From Paulinella micropora (Eukaryota; Cercozoa; Imbricatea; Euglyphida), in contig BJOX01000130.1 of assembly GCA_009731375.1 (NCBI GenBank), positions 829,630-867,230 of the forward strand: 37,601 nucleotides of DNA, in the 5' to 3' direction. The notes below the pieces were generated by a model. That model worked only from the letters and a program-made list of their open reading frames with translations. It did no database searches and was not told where the DNA came from. The translations under genes were made by a program, and so were the position numbers. This document shows, in pieces, positions 25,233 to 36,859 of this stretch. Each line of letters starts with the position of its first letter. Position 1 is the stretch's first letter.

Positions 25233-25703
25233 GTATATATATGTATATATATATGTATATATATGTATATATATATGTATATATATGTATATATATACAT
25301 ATATATACATATATACATATATATATATATATATTCCGAGCTGGCATATATACATACATACATACATATACATACATACATACGTACGTACGTACGTACG
25401 TACGTACGTACGTTCGTACGCGTACCGTACGTACGTACGCGTACCGTACGTACGTACGCGTACCGTACGTACGTACGTACATACGTACATACATACATAC
25501 ATACATACATACATACATACATACATGCATACATACATACATACATACATACATACATACACACATACATACAATACATACAATACATACAATACATACA
25601 CATACATACATACATACATACATACACATACATACATACATATGCACCTTGATCATATCGAGAATATATCACATCTGATGATGCAAGCTCGGAAGTGTGT
25701 AAG

Positions 25704-25735
<32 letters not shown>

Positions 25736-25771
25736 TGTGTATGTATGGATGGATGGATGGTGTATGTATGC

Positions 25772-25813
<42 letters not shown>

Positions 25814-26237
25814 ATATATATATATGTACCTTGATCATATCGAGAATATATGACAACTGATGATGCCAGCTCGGAAGTGCTTAAGGATATGGATGTATGT
25901 ATTTATGTATGATATATGTATATATGTATTTGTATGTACATTGATCATATCGAGAATCTATCACATCTGATGATGCTAGCTCGAAAGTGCGTAAGGGTAT
26001 GTATGTATGTATGTATGTATGTATGTATATATATATGTATGTACCTTGATCATATCGAGAATATATCACGTTTGATGATGCTAGCTCGGAAGTGTGTAAG
26101 GATATGTATGTCTGTATGTATGTATGTATGTATGTATGCATGTATGTATGTATGTATGTATGTATGTATGTATATATATAAAACATATATATATATATTA
26201 TATATATATATGTATATATATATATGTATGTATGTAC
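20811..26237. repeat. Compound array: (CATA)n, (ACGT)n, (TA)n with many exon-edge copies
   Basis: 5.4 kb of intron. It holds one acceptor-edge copy of exon 20751-20810 and more than a dozen donor-edge copies of exon 26238-26297. Some of these are on the opposite strand (for example near 21590, 21785, 21885 and 21950). Inverted pieces of the exon core (TTCCGAGCTGGCAT) recur near 22556, 23220, 23880, 24172, 24933 and 25333. Three ~650-bp higher-order units start near 22000, 22643 and 23306. Confidence 0.8.
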
Positions 26238-26297
26238 CTTGATCATATATCACATCCGATGATGCCAGCTCGGAAGTGCGTGATGAGACACAAAGTA
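26238..26297 (-). CDS. Exon: [19 protein letters not shown]
   Basis: The 60-nt exon has acceptor TTATACAG and donor GTACATAC. Phase 1 in and out gives [19 protein letters not shown]. It fits both neighbours. This exon is the apparent source of the many donor-edge copies between 20960 and 26100. Most copies carry nine extra nucleotides (giving [10 protein letters not shown]), so either this exon has lost three codons or the expansion started from another allele. Confidence 0.65.
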
Positions 26298-26299
26298 CT

Positions 26300-26355
26300 G
26301 TATAACATACATACATACATACATACATATACATACATACATACATATACATACA

Positions 26356-26389
<34 letters not shown>

Positions 26390-26865
26390 CATAAATAGCT
26401 GCTACTGTTTTCGTTACTGGCCCAGACATACATACATACATACATACATACATACATACATACATACATACATACATACATACACACACACATACATACA
26501 TACATACATACATGCATACAAGATACACATATACATGCATGCCTGCTACTGTTTTCGTTACTGGCCCAGACATACATACATACATACATACATACATACA
26601 TACCTGCTACTGTTTTCGTTACTGGCCCAGACATACATGCATACATACATACATACATACATACATACAAACACACATACATACACACATACATACATAC
26701 ATACATACATATATACATACATACCTGCTACTGTTTTCGTTACTGGCCCAGACATACATGCATACATACATACATACATACATACATACATACATACATA
26801 CATACATACATACACACATACATACACACATACATACACACATACATACATATATACATACATAC
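26300..26865. repeat. (CATA)n with four donor-edge copies of exon 26866-26899
   Basis: CTGCTACTGTTTTCGTTACT recurs four times in CATA repeats. Each is the 3' portion of the micro-exon with its donor. Confidence 0.85.
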
Positions 26866-26899
26866 CTGCTACTGTTTTCGTTACTGGCCCTGCCGACAC
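26866..26899 (-). CDS. Micro-exon: VSAGPVTKTVA
   Basis: The 34-nt exon has acceptor GCATGCAG and donor GTATGTATG. It enters in phase 0 and leaves in phase 1 as VSAGPVTKTVA. Four copies of its last part, each followed by the donor and (TATG)n, lie downstream at about 26399, 26542, 26603 and 26724. Only the copy at 26866 has an acceptor and the full length. Confidence 0.65.
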
Positions 26900-27107
26900 C
26901 TGCATGCATACACACATATATATATACGTTTATACATACATACATACATACATACAGATATACAGACAGATATACAGACAGATATACAGCAAGACTGACA
27001 GACAGACAGACAGACAGACATACAGACAGATATACAGACAGATACACAGAAAGACAGACAGACAGACAGACAGATATACAGACAGATATACAGAAAGACA
27101 GACAGAA

Positions 27108-27140
<33 letters not shown>

Positions 27141-27843
27141 TACAGACATACAGACAGATATACAGACAGATATACAGAAAGATATACAGACAGACAGACA
27201 TAAAGACATACAGACATACAGACAGACATGCACACTTGAAGATATTGAGAGGTATAAAATACAGTGAGAGCGCGAGAAGGTAAATACATACAGACATGCA
27301 CAATACATTTAGACATAAATACATACATACATACATACATAATACTCACATATCAATAATGTATAGCAATCCAATCCACCGTGGGCGAACATAGCTTAGT
27401 TGGTTGGTTAGTTATTTCCTTAATTGATTGGTTGGTTAGTTGATTGCTTTTTTCGATAGCTGCTTGACTGATTGATTGGTTGATTTATTGCCTGCTTGAT
27501 TGGTTGTTAGGTTGGCTGGTTAGTTCGTTGATTGATTGTTTGGTCGCTGCTTGATCGGTTAGTGGGTTGATTGGTTGATTGGCTGATTGGTTGGGTGGTT
27601 GGTTGGTTGGCTGGTTGGTTGTTGGCTGGTTGGTTGGCTGGTTGGTTGGTTGGTTGGCTGGCTGGTTGGCTGGTTGGTTGGTTGGTCGGAGGGACCGAAG
27701 TACATGGGGCAGAGGCCAATCGATCGACCTCCTCCACACGTTGACTGGGCTGGTTGGTTGGTTGGTTGTTTGGTTAATTCGTTGATTGGTTAGTTGGTTA
27801 AAAAATAGGTGGTTGGTTGGTTGGGGGGTTGGGGGGGGGGGAC
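26900..27843. repeat. (CAGA)n/(GATA)n and (GGTT)n arrays
   Basis: 26935-27230 is CAGA/TACAGA repeat. 27400-27690 and 27745-27840 are GGTT/TTGA repeats. 27690-27742 is a partial donor-side copy of exon 27844-27935. 27240-27400 is short unassigned sequence. Confidence 0.8.
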
Positions 27844-27935
27844 CTCAGAAGAGGCGGAAGGCCAATCAATCGACCTCCTCCGCATGGCACGGAACATTTT
27901 AAACGACGATTTTGTGCTTTTGCTACTACCGTCAC
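27844..27935 (-). CDS. Exon: basic segment [15 protein letters not shown]
   Basis: The 92-nt exon has acceptor CCATCCAG and donor GTCCCCCC. Phase 1 in and phase 0 out gives [20 protein letters not shown] then [10 protein letters not shown]. The basic amphipathic core is preserved in a partial donor-side copy at 27690-27742 (RRSIDWP). Function unknown. Confidence 0.65.
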
Positions 27936-28039
27936 CTGGATGGATAGATAGGAGGAGACTTATAGGTAGGTAGGTAGGTAGGTAGGTAGGCAGGTAGGTA
28001 GGTAGGTAGGTAGATAGATAGATAGATAGATAGACAGAC

Positions 28040-28123
<84 letters not shown>

Positions 28124-28124
28124 G

Positions 28125-28173
<49 letters not shown>

Positions 28174-28228
28174 GTAGACAGACAGACAGACAGACAGACC
28201 TTGCCTGCCTCTCCCTCTGCTGCCAGAC

Positions 28229-28263
<35 letters not shown>

Positions 28264-28272
28264 TAGACAGAC

Positions 28273-28351
<79 letters not shown>

Positions 28352-28413
28352 CCTTGCCTGCCTCTCCCTCTGCTGTCAGACAGATAGATAGACAGACAGA
28401 CAGACAGGCAGAC

Positions 28414-28498
<85 letters not shown>

Positions 28499-28514
28499 TA
28501 GATAGGTAGGTAGG

Positions 28515-28578
<64 letters not shown>

Positions 28579-28953
28579 CCTTGCCTGCCTCTCCCTCTGC
28601 TGCCTTGTCCTGCCAGCCTATATAGATATAGAATATAGATATAGATATAGATATAGATATAGATATAGATATAGATAGATATAGATATAGATATAGATAT
28701 AGATGATACAGATATAGATATAGATATAGATATAGATATAGATAATATAGATATAGATATAGATATATAGATATATAGATATAGATATAGATATAGATAT
28801 AGATATAGATATAGATATATGGATATAGATATAGATATAGATATAGATATAGATATATATATAGATAAAGATATAGATATAGATATAGATATAGATATAG
28901 ATATGGATATAGATATAGATATAGATATAGATATAGATATAGATATAGATTAC
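27936..28953. repeat. (GGTA)n, (GATA)n, (GATATA)n arrays around exon 28580-28617
   Basis: GATA/GACA arrays with two donor-edge copies (28200-28225, 28353-28376), then (GATATA)n from 28620 to 28950. The hexamer is confined to the intron upstream of the exon. Confidence 0.85.
28580..28617 (-). CDS. Exon: [12 protein letters not shown] (Gly/Arg-rich)
   Basis: The 38-nt exon has acceptor CTATATAG and donor GTCTATC. All three frames are open. The phase of both neighbours selects [12 protein letters not shown] (phase 2 in, 1 out). The alternative [12 protein letters not shown] does not fit. Two copies of its 3' edge with the donor lie downstream at 28200-28225 and 28353-28376. Confidence 0.5.
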
Positions 28954-29012
28954 CTGTTGTCTTTCTTGGCTGCCGCGGGCTGGCTTGAGCCCGGCTGCTG
29001 CTGGTCCACACC
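28954..29012 (-). CDS. Exon: [19 protein letters not shown]
   Basis: The 59-nt exon has acceptor TTTTGAAG and donor GTAATC. Phase 0 in and phase 2 out gives [20 protein letters not shown] diverged copy of its 5' half lies upstream at 29121-29160, next to the 29161-29170 gap. Confidence 0.6.
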
Positions 29013-29067
29013 CTTCAAAACAAAATTCATTACATCTTCGAAGTACGGGGAAGGGAGGGGTTGGAGG

Positions 29068-29122
<55 letters not shown>

Positions 29123-29241
29123 CTGGCTTAAGCCCGGCTGATGCTCCTCCACACCCTCAANNNNNNNNNNGGGGGGGGGGGGAAGGGGGGGGGGGGGAGG
29201 GGAGAGAGAGAGAGAGAGAGAGATAGAACGTAATCCCATAC

Positions 29242-29319
29242 CATGCAGCAAAGAAGAGAATAGCTTGAGATCAAATCGGCATGATATATAGTCCCAACCA
29301 TTTCCCATCTCAATAATAT
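29242..29319 (-). CDS. Exon candidate: ILLRWEMVGTIYHADL...
   Basis: The 78-nt segment lies between a TAG acceptor in (TATC)n and donor GTATGGG. Phase 0 to 0 reads ILLRWEMVGTIYHADLISS then YSLLCCM, and fits between 29758-29811 and 28954-29012. A competing open frame contains EMGNGWDYISCRFDLK. Two copies of the 5' part (29446-29483, 29542-29580) lie upstream, as for other exons of the gene. Confidence 0.45.
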
Positions 29320-29339
29320 CTACCTATCTACCTATCTAC

Positions 29340-29437
<98 letters not shown>

Positions 29438-29480
29438 TCTATCTATGATATGTAGTCACAAGCATTTCCCATCTCAATAA

Positions 29481-29543
<63 letters not shown>

Positions 29544-29577
29544 GATATGTAGTCCCAAGCATTTCCCATCTCAATGG

Positions 29578-29631
<54 letters not shown>

Positions 29632-29835
29632 CGCGATCGGAACATTTCGGAATTGGGGACGTTCAGGACAGAAACCTATCTAATCTATCTAATCTATCTA
29701 CTCTATCTTATCTATCTTATCTATCTCATCTACCTTATCTACCGTATCTCTCTTTACCGCAGTTTGAGTAAGGTGGGCAACTATCCAGATTTTCCCCGAC
29801 TCGTCTGCCACCTGGATGGATGGATGGATGGATGG

Positions 29836-29871
<36 letters not shown>

Positions 29872-29931
29872 ACGGATGGACGGATGGATGGACGGATGGA
29901 CGGACGGATGGATGGATGGATGGATGGATGG

Positions 29932-29967
<36 letters not shown>

Positions 29968-29979
29968 ATGGATGGACGG

Positions 29980-30015
<36 letters not shown>

Positions 30016-30065
30016 ATGGATGGATGAATGGATGGAGGGATGAATGAATAGATGAATGGATAGAC
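29320..30065. repeat. (TATC)n and (GGAT)n arrays
   Basis: TATC with two acceptor-edge copies of exon 29242-29319. 29630-29690 is a short unique stretch in which I found no exon. (GGAT)n/(GGAC)n occupies 29813-30060. Confidence 0.8.
29758..29811 (-). CDS. Exon: [18 protein letters not shown]
   Basis: The 54-nt exon has acceptor CCATCCAG and donor GTAAAGAG. It encodes [18 protein letters not shown] in phase 0 to 0. The acceptor lies inside a (CATC)n array, so the microsatellite supplies the splice-site context. Confidence 0.65.
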
Positions 30066-30097
30066 CTCCTTCAGAACATGTTGGGAGCCATCCTTAC
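30066..30097 (-). CDS. Exon: [10 protein letters not shown]
   Basis: The 32-nt micro-exon has acceptor CTGTTGTAG and donor GTCTATCC. Phase 1 in and phase 0 out gives [10 protein letters not shown]. It is flanked on the donor side by (GGAT)n and upstream by (TATC)n. Confidence 0.6.
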
Positions 30098-30993
<896 letters not shown>

Positions 30994-31057
30994 CAGGCCG
31001 GGAAAAGAGTGGTGACCAGTGGGAGTAGGCAACGCGAAGACGGGGACCGAGCGCCCG
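30994..31057 (-). CDS. Exon candidate: RALGPRLRVAYSHWSPLFSRP
   Basis: The segment before donor GTGTGTG is open in several frames. Taking acceptor TGTCCCTAG gives a 64-nt exon, phase 0 in and phase 1 out, with residues RALGPRLRVAY then SHWSPLFSRP. This fits both neighbours. Upstream acceptor choices such as TTCTCAAG give other frames that do not fit. The 5' boundary was chosen by phase, hence the low confidence. Confidence 0.35.
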
Positions 31058-31179
31058 CTAGGGACACGGCGATGCCACTCCTTGAGAACCAAACAAAATG
31101 TGTAGGCATGTACGTGTGCATGTTAATTTTGTCTAGCAACCGAGCACCAACCAAACAACCGATCAAGAAAGCGATCAAG

Positions 31180-32258
31180 CAAGCAACCAATTCCTCCAAG
31201 CAAGCAAGCAAGCAACCAAGCAAGCATCCCCAAGCAAGCAAGCAAGCAACCAACCAACCAACCAAGCAAGCATCCCCAAGCAAGCAAGCAACCAACCAAC
31301 CAACCAAGCATCCCCAAGCAAGCAAGCATCCCCAAGCAAGCAAGCAACCAACCAACCAAGCAAGCATCCCCAAGCAAGCAACCAAGCAACCAACAAAGCA
31401 AGCATCCCAAAGTAAGCAACCAAGCTGGCAAGCAACCAACCAAGCAAGCATCCCTTAGCAAGCAAACAAGCAACCAAGCAAGCAAGCATCCCCGAGCAAC
31501 CAAGCAAGCAACCAAGCAAGCATCCCCAAGCAGGCAACCAAGCAACCAACCAAGCAAGCATCCCTTAGCAAGCAATCAAGCAACCAACAAAGCAAGCATC
31601 CGCAAGCAAGCAACCAAGCAAGCATCCCCAAGCAAGCAACCAAGCAACCAACCAAGCAAGCATCCCTTAGCAAGCAATCAAGCAACCAAGCAAGCAAGCA
31701 TCCCCGAGCAAGCAACCAAGCAAGCAACCAAGCAAGCATCCCCTAGCAAGCAACCAAGCAAGCAACCAAGCAAGCATCCCCAAGCAAGCAACCAAGCAAG
31801 CATCCCCAAGCAAGCAACCAAGCAACCAAGCAAGCAAGCGTCCCCAAGCAAGCAACCAAGCAACCAACCAAGCAAGCAAGCATCCTCAAGCAAGCAGCCA
31901 AGCAAGCAACCAACCAACCAAGCAAGCAAGCATCCCTGAGCAAGCAACCAAGCAACCAAGCAAGCATCCCCACGCAAGCAACCAAGCAAGCAACCAAGCA
32001 AGCATCCCCAAGCAAGCAACCAAGCAACCAGCAAGCATCCCCAAGCAAGCAACGAAGCAAGCATCCCCAAGCAAGCAAGCATCCCATAGCAAGCAAGCAT
32101 CCCATAGCAAGCAAGCATCCCATAGCAAGCAAGCAAGCAAGCAACCAAGCAAGCAACCAAGCAAGCAACCAAGCAAGCAACCAAGCAAGCATCCCCAAGC
32201 AAGCAACCAAGCAAGCATCCCCAAGCAAGCAACCAAGCAAGCAACCAGGCAACCTATG
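31180..32258. repeat. AAGC/AACC/ATCCCC mosaic minisatellite, about 1.08 kb
   Basis: Blocks AAGCAAGC, AACCAACC and ATCCCCAAGC are shuffled in many orders. The long open frames across it on the minus strand (Cys/Leu/Ala-rich) reflect a stop-free repeat and not a gene. Confidence 0.85.
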
Positions 32259-32279
32259 CATTCATATCTATGTGGGGAC

Positions 32280-32334
32280 CCGTTGGCTGCTGTTACGTTT
32301 TTCGAGCGATTCTCGTGATACCCAATTGGAGAAG
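32280..32334 (-). CDS. Exon: FSNWVSRESLEKRNSSQR
   Basis: The 55-nt exon has acceptor TTCTCTCTAG and a weak donor, GTCCCC. Phase 2 in and phase 0 out gives FSNWVSRESLEKRNSSQR. Another open frame (SPIGYHENRSKNVTAAN) would not fit the phases. A copy of its 5' edge with the acceptor lies upstream at 32385-32412. Confidence 0.5.
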
Positions 32335-33037
32335 CTAGAGAGAATGGATAGGTATACATATATACATATATATATGCATATATACGATCCTCATAATCCC
32401 CAATGGGAGAAGCTAGAGAGAATGGACAGATATATATATATATAATATATATGTATACATAAGTCAATCAAACTTAATCAATCAAGCAATCATTCGTTCA
32501 ATCAAGCAATAAATCAATGCCAGCCGATCGACCAACCAACCAATCAACCAACCAACCAACCAACCAACATACATAAATACATGCATAACATGCATAAATA
32601 CTTAACATACCGACGCATGGTTCCTTCTGTGAAAACGGGCGATGTGGGACCAGAACTAAGCATAGTGATTGACTCGGTCGACATACTCCCTATCAAAAAT
32701 ATGCACAGATATATGTGTATGTGTATGTGTATGTGTGTATGTATGTGTATGCGTATGTGTATGTGTATGTGTATGTGTATGTGCATATCTATGTGTATGT
32801 GTATGTGTATGTGTATGTATGTGTATGTGTATATGATACTCGAAGTGCAGTGTAGTGTAGTGTAGTGTAGTGTAGTGTAGTGCAGTGCAGTGCAGTGCAG
32901 TGCAGTGTAGTGTAGTGTAGTGTAGTGTAGTGTAGTGTAAAGACACAGACATAGACATAGACATAGACATAGACATAGACATAGACATAGACATAGACAT
33001 AGACATAGACATAGACATAGACATAAACATGCACTAC
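32335..33037. repeat. (CAAT)n, (TGTA)n, (TAGTG)n, (CATAGA)n arrays
   Basis: Introns around exon 32611-32689. 32385-32412 is the acceptor-edge copy of exon 32280-32334. 32850-32940 is a TGTAG/TGCAG pentamer array and 32945-33025 is (CATAGA)n. Confidence 0.8.
32611..32689 (-). CDS. Exon: SMSTESITMLSSGPTSPVF...
   Basis: The 79-nt exon has acceptor TTTTTGATAG and donor GTATGTTAAG. It enters in phase 1 and leaves in phase 2. It encodes SMSTESITMLSSGPTSPVF followed by TEGTMR, a Ser/Thr-rich segment. It continues in frame from LPHRN(G) of the previous exon. Confidence 0.7.
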
Positions 33038-33166
33038 CGTTCCGATGTGGTAACGCGGTGGAATCGGAAGAATTTCTGCTATTTCGCAAGGAGTCGTCAT
33101 AGGGAATAAGGCCGGGCATAGAGGGAGCAGGCACTTGCCGCCAGCGACCGTCAGGGAGGAACATAG
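33038..33166 (-). CDS. Exon: MFLPDGRWRQVPAPSM...LPHRN
   Basis: The 129-nt exon has acceptor CCTATAG and donor GTAGTGC. Phase 1 in and out gives 42 residues starting MFLPDGRWRQVPAPSM and ending SSDSTALPHRN. Six partial copies of its 5' part with the acceptor lie in the upstream intron (33365-34325). Its phases fit both neighbours. Confidence 0.7.
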
Positions 33167-33179
33167 CTATAGGTACAGA

Positions 33180-33220
<41 letters not shown>

Positions 33221-33221
33221 C

Positions 33222-33284
<63 letters not shown>

Positions 33285-33289
33285 GTATG

Positions 33290-33342
<53 letters not shown>

Positions 33343-33525
33343 GTGTATATGTATATGTGTTTGCATAGAAGGAGCAGGCACAAGCCGCCAGCGACCGTCA
33401 GGGAGCAACAACGCTATAGGTATAGGTATATGTGATATATGTCTATGTATATGTATATGTATATGTACATGTACATGTATATGTATGTGTATATGTATAT
33501 GTATATGCATATGTATATGTATATA

Positions 33526-33582
<57 letters not shown>

Positions 33583-33721
33583 TTGTATATGCATATGTAT
33601 ATGCATATGTATGCATAGAAGGAGCAGGCACAAGCCAGCGACCGTCAGGGAGCAACAAAGCTATAGGTATAGGTATATGTGATATGTGATATGTATGTAT
33701 ATGTATATGTATGTGTATGTC

Positions 33722-33788
<67 letters not shown>

Positions 33789-33807
33789 GTGTACGTGTAT
33801 GTGTATG

Positions 33808-33863
<56 letters not shown>

Positions 33864-34330
33864 CATATGTATGCATAGAAGTAGCAGGCACAAGACAGCG
33901 ACCGTCAGGGAGCAACAACCCTATAGGTGTATATATGTATATGTGTGTGTGTGTAATATGTTATATGTATATGTGTATGCATTTTGTATGCATAGAGACA
34001 AGCCAGCGACAGTCAGGGAGCAACAACGCTATAGGTATAGGTATATGTGATATGTTATATGTATATGTCTATGTATACGTATATGTATATGTATGTGTTT
34101 ATGTATTTGCGTTTGCATAGGGGGAGCAGGCACAAGCCAGCGACCGTCAGGGAGAAACAACGCTACATGTATTTACGTATACAAATCTATTGTCTGTATA
34201 GAAGTTTATGTATATGTATAAGAAAGTAAGTCCGAGAATGTAATTAATGCAATGTAATGTAATGTAATGTAATGTCGTGTAGTGTAATTGGAACCAGCCA
34301 GCGACCATCAGAAAGCAATAGCGCTATTAG
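33167..34330. repeat. (TATATG)n array with six acceptor-edge copies of exon 33038-33166
   Basis: The exon's first ~48 nt with its acceptor recur near 33365, 33615, 33875, 33990, 34117 and 34291. They are separated by (GTATAT)n of decreasing regularity. The copy nearest the exon keeps the GCCGCC of the exon-type sequence; later ones lack three bases. Confidence 0.85.
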
Positions 34331-35095
34331 TATATGTAAATGTAAATGTAAACGTAAATGTAAATGTAAATCCACATGTAAATATATATGTAAAATGTAA
34401 AATGTGAATGTAAATATAAATAGTAAAATGTAAAGTGTAAAATGTAAATGTAAATGTAAATGTAAAAGTAAAATGTAAAATGTAAAATGTAAAATGTAAA
34501 ATGTAAAATTCTAAAATGTAAAATGTAAAATGTAAAATGTAAAATGTAAATGTAAATGTAAATGTAAAATGTAAAATGTAAAATGTAAAATGTAAAATGT
34601 GAAATGTGAATGTAATGTAAATGTAAAATGTAAATGTAATGTAAAATGTAAAATGTAAATGTAAAATGTAAAATGTAAATGTAAAATGTAAAATGTAAAA
34701 TATAAAATGTAAGATGTAAATGTAAATGTAAAATGTAAATGTAAAATGTAAAATGTAAATGTAAATGTAAAATGTAAAATGTAAATGTAAAATGTAAAAT
34801 GTAAACTGTAAAATGTAAAATGTAAAGTGTAAAATGTAAATGTAAATGTAAATGTAAAAGTAAAAAGTAAAATGCAAAATGCAAAATGTAAATGCAAATG
34901 TAATATGTAAAATGTAAAATGTAAAATGTAAATGTTAATGTAAAATATAAAATGTAAAATGTAAAATGTAAAATGTAAAATTTAAATGTAAAATTTAAAT
35001 GTACGTGTAAAATGTAAAATGTAAAATGTAAATGTAAAATGTAAAATGTAATGTAAATGTAAAATGTAAAAATAAAATGTACATGTATACGTGTA
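34331..35095. repeat. (AAATGT)n / (AAATGTA)n array
   Basis: About 760 bp of AAATGTA and AAATGT units, stop-free on the minus strand. No gene. Confidence 0.9.
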
Positions 35096-35108
35096 TGTAT
35101 ATACGTAC

Positions 35109-35303
35109 CCTGGTCCTTCCCCTTGTCCAGCAGTGACATTGTTTTGCTTTCCCTTAGCGGTAGAGACTCTCTTGTGCTTTCTCGGCCGAACTTCTGCGAA
35201 AGACGCGCGAGCAGGCTGGTGCGGGGTGCTTGGCTTGGCGTAGGTGCTGACGTACTCCTCGTAGCTGTCGTGGTCGAGGTCGAGGACACCGTCGCCACGT
35301 CGC
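35109..35303 (-). CDS. Exon: Ser/Thr-rich segment ending SLLDKGKDQ
   Basis: This 195-nt exon has acceptor CCTTGGCAG and donor GTACGT. In phase 1 it encodes 64 residues beginning DVATVSSTSTTTATRSTSAP and including TSLLARLSQKFGRESTRES and TMSLLDKGKDQ. It leaves in phase 1, matching 33038-33166. A second open frame (with LDLDHDSYEEYVSTYAK) has strongly GC-ending codons but leaves in phase 2. I chose the phase-compatible frame, and the alternative is a real competitor. Confidence 0.5.
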
Positions 35304-35380
35304 CTGCCAAGGCCACGCAAGAACATGTGGTCACTTCCCGGGAATTTTCACAAGCCGTGGATTTCCATAAGCTTCCTTAC

Positions 35381-35395
35381 CTCCTCCTGGCGGCC
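35381..35395 (-). CDS. 3' edge of an exon running into the assembly gap
   Basis: Minus-strand GCCAGGAGGAG is followed by GTAAGG, a good donor. The rest of the exon lies in the gap at 35396-35620. The intron that follows is only 77 nt and holds no microsatellite, the shortest intron in the model. Confidence 0.4.
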
Positions 35396-35639
35396 NNNNN
35401 NNNNNNNNNNNNNNNNNNNNNNNNNNNNNNNNNNNNNNNNNNNNNNNNNNNNNNNNNNNNNNNNNNNNNNNNNNNNNNNNNNNNNNNNNNNNNNNNNNNN
35501 NNNNNNNNNNNNNNNNNNNNNNNNNNNNNNNNNNNNNNNNNNNNNNNNNNNNNNNNNNNNNNNNNNNNNNNNNNNNNNNNNNNNNNNNNNNNNNNNNNNN
35601 NNNNNNNNNNNNNNNNNNNNAAAACATACACAAAGTTCA

Positions 35640-35659
35640 TGCATTCATACAAACATGCG

Positions 35660-35731
<72 letters not shown>

Positions 35732-35732
35732 G

Positions 35733-35785
<53 letters not shown>

Positions 35786-35786
35786 G

Positions 35787-35838
<52 letters not shown>

Positions 35839-35861
35839 GCTAGCTAGCTAGCTAGCTCTAG

Positions 35862-35908
<47 letters not shown>

Positions 35909-35969
35909 GCTAGCTAGCTAGCTAGCTAGCTATCCATCTATCTATCATAGCTACTGCATAAATACATAC
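35640..35969. repeat. (TATC)n with (TAGC)n blocks
   Basis: TATC array with two self-complementary TAGC/GCTA blocks (35836-35860, 35906-35932). Confidence 0.9.
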
Positions 35970-36016
35970 GCTGGGCTGTTGACGTTGGATTGCCGTTTGT
36001 CATTCCTCGTGCTCCA
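35970..36016 (-). CDS. Exon candidate beside a partial copy of its own 5' edge
   Basis: The 47-nt segment has acceptor CATACATAG and donor GTATGTA. Phase 0 reads WSTRNDKRQSNVNSP, phase 2 reads GARGMTNGNPTSTAQ, and phase 1 is stopped. A copy of its first half with the acceptor sits upstream at about 36062-36089. The frame is unresolved, because the neighbour across the 35396-35620 gap is missing. Confidence 0.4.
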
Positions 36017-36721
36017 CTATGTATGTATGTATGTATGTATGTATGTATGTAGGTATGTATGATTGTCGTTTGTCATTCCTCGTGCTCCACTATGTATGTA
36101 TGTATGTATGTATGTATGTATGTAGGTATGTATGTAGGTATGTATGTATGTATGTATGTATGTATGTATGTATGTATGTACACTTACTGACCGGCGTTGA
36201 TCGCGTCTCATTCTCATTCTCTTTCTCTGTCTTGGAGCCTGAGAGAACAAAATCATGCATAGATACATACATGCATGCATGCGCACAAACATAAACTTAT
36301 GTGTTATACCATACCATCATACCATTACCATTACCATTACCATTACCATCACCATTACCATCACCATTACCATTACCATTACTATTACCATTACCATTAC
36401 CATGGCCATGACCATGACCAAAACCATGACTACTACCACTACCACTACCACCACTACCACTACCACTACCGCTACCGCTACCGCTACCGCTACCACTACC
36501 ACTAACACTACCACGACCACTACCACTACACCACTACCACTCACTACCACTACCACTACCATAACCATACCCATACCCATAACCATAACCTTAACCATAA
36601 CCATGACCATGACCATGACCATGACCATAACCATAACCATAACCATACCCATACCATACCATACCATACCAAGATATGCAAGTGTAAGTGATGTATGCCA
36701 TGCATAGGTGCATGTAGGGAC
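36017..36721. repeat. (TATG)n and (ACCATT/ACCACT)n arrays
   Basis: 36017-36180 is TATG with one acceptor-edge copy of exon 35970-36016. 36310-36665 drifts between ACCATT, ACCACT, ACCGCT, ACCATG and ACCATA hexamers. Confidence 0.85.
36188..36238 (-). CDS. Exon with strong splice sites, frame ambiguous
   Basis: The 51-nt segment has a good acceptor (TTCTCTCAG) and a near-consensus donor (GTAAGTG). Phase 1 gives SKTEKENENETRSTPV, and phase 0 gives a very basic APRQRKRMRMRRDQRRS. The upstream exon supports phase 1, while the simplest form of the downstream exon supports phase 0. I therefore leave the frame open. Confidence 0.5.
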
Positions 36722-36766
36722 CCTGGTTGGAAGCAGGGATAACCTCTACAGCTACATCGAGGGTAC
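36722..36766 (-). CDS. Exon: TLDVAVEVIPASNQ
   Basis: This 45-nt segment has acceptor TATATATAG and donor GTCCCT. Phase 1 in and phase 1 out gives TLDVAVEVIPASNQ, in agreement with the exon at 37267-37320. An alternative donor near 36670 (GTATGG) would lengthen it and change the outgoing phase. It lies between (CA)n/(TA)n and an (ACCATA)n array. Confidence 0.45.
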
Positions 36767-36812
36767 CTATATATAGACACACACATGCATACACACACAC
36801 ACACACGCACAC

Positions 36813-36859
<47 letters not shown>

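Noticed and set aside
21911-25672. A minus-strand open frame of about 1,250 codons (Tyr/Val/Met/Cys repeats)
   Set aside because: It is a stop-free run through CATA, ACGT and TA repeats. The only coding-like parts are the exon-edge copies.
29630-29690. Unique stretch as an extra exon
   Set aside because: No GT donor follows the open part on the minus strand, and neighbouring exons already join in phase without it.
31123-32467. Cys/Leu/Ala-rich open frames
   Set aside because: All three minus frames are open across an AAGC/AACC mosaic, so openness carries no information.
35109-35326. Alternative frame with LDLDHDSYEEYVSTYAK
   Set aside because: It has attractive codon use but leaves in phase 2, which does not fit exon 33038-33166. 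Kept as a competitor, not as the main call.
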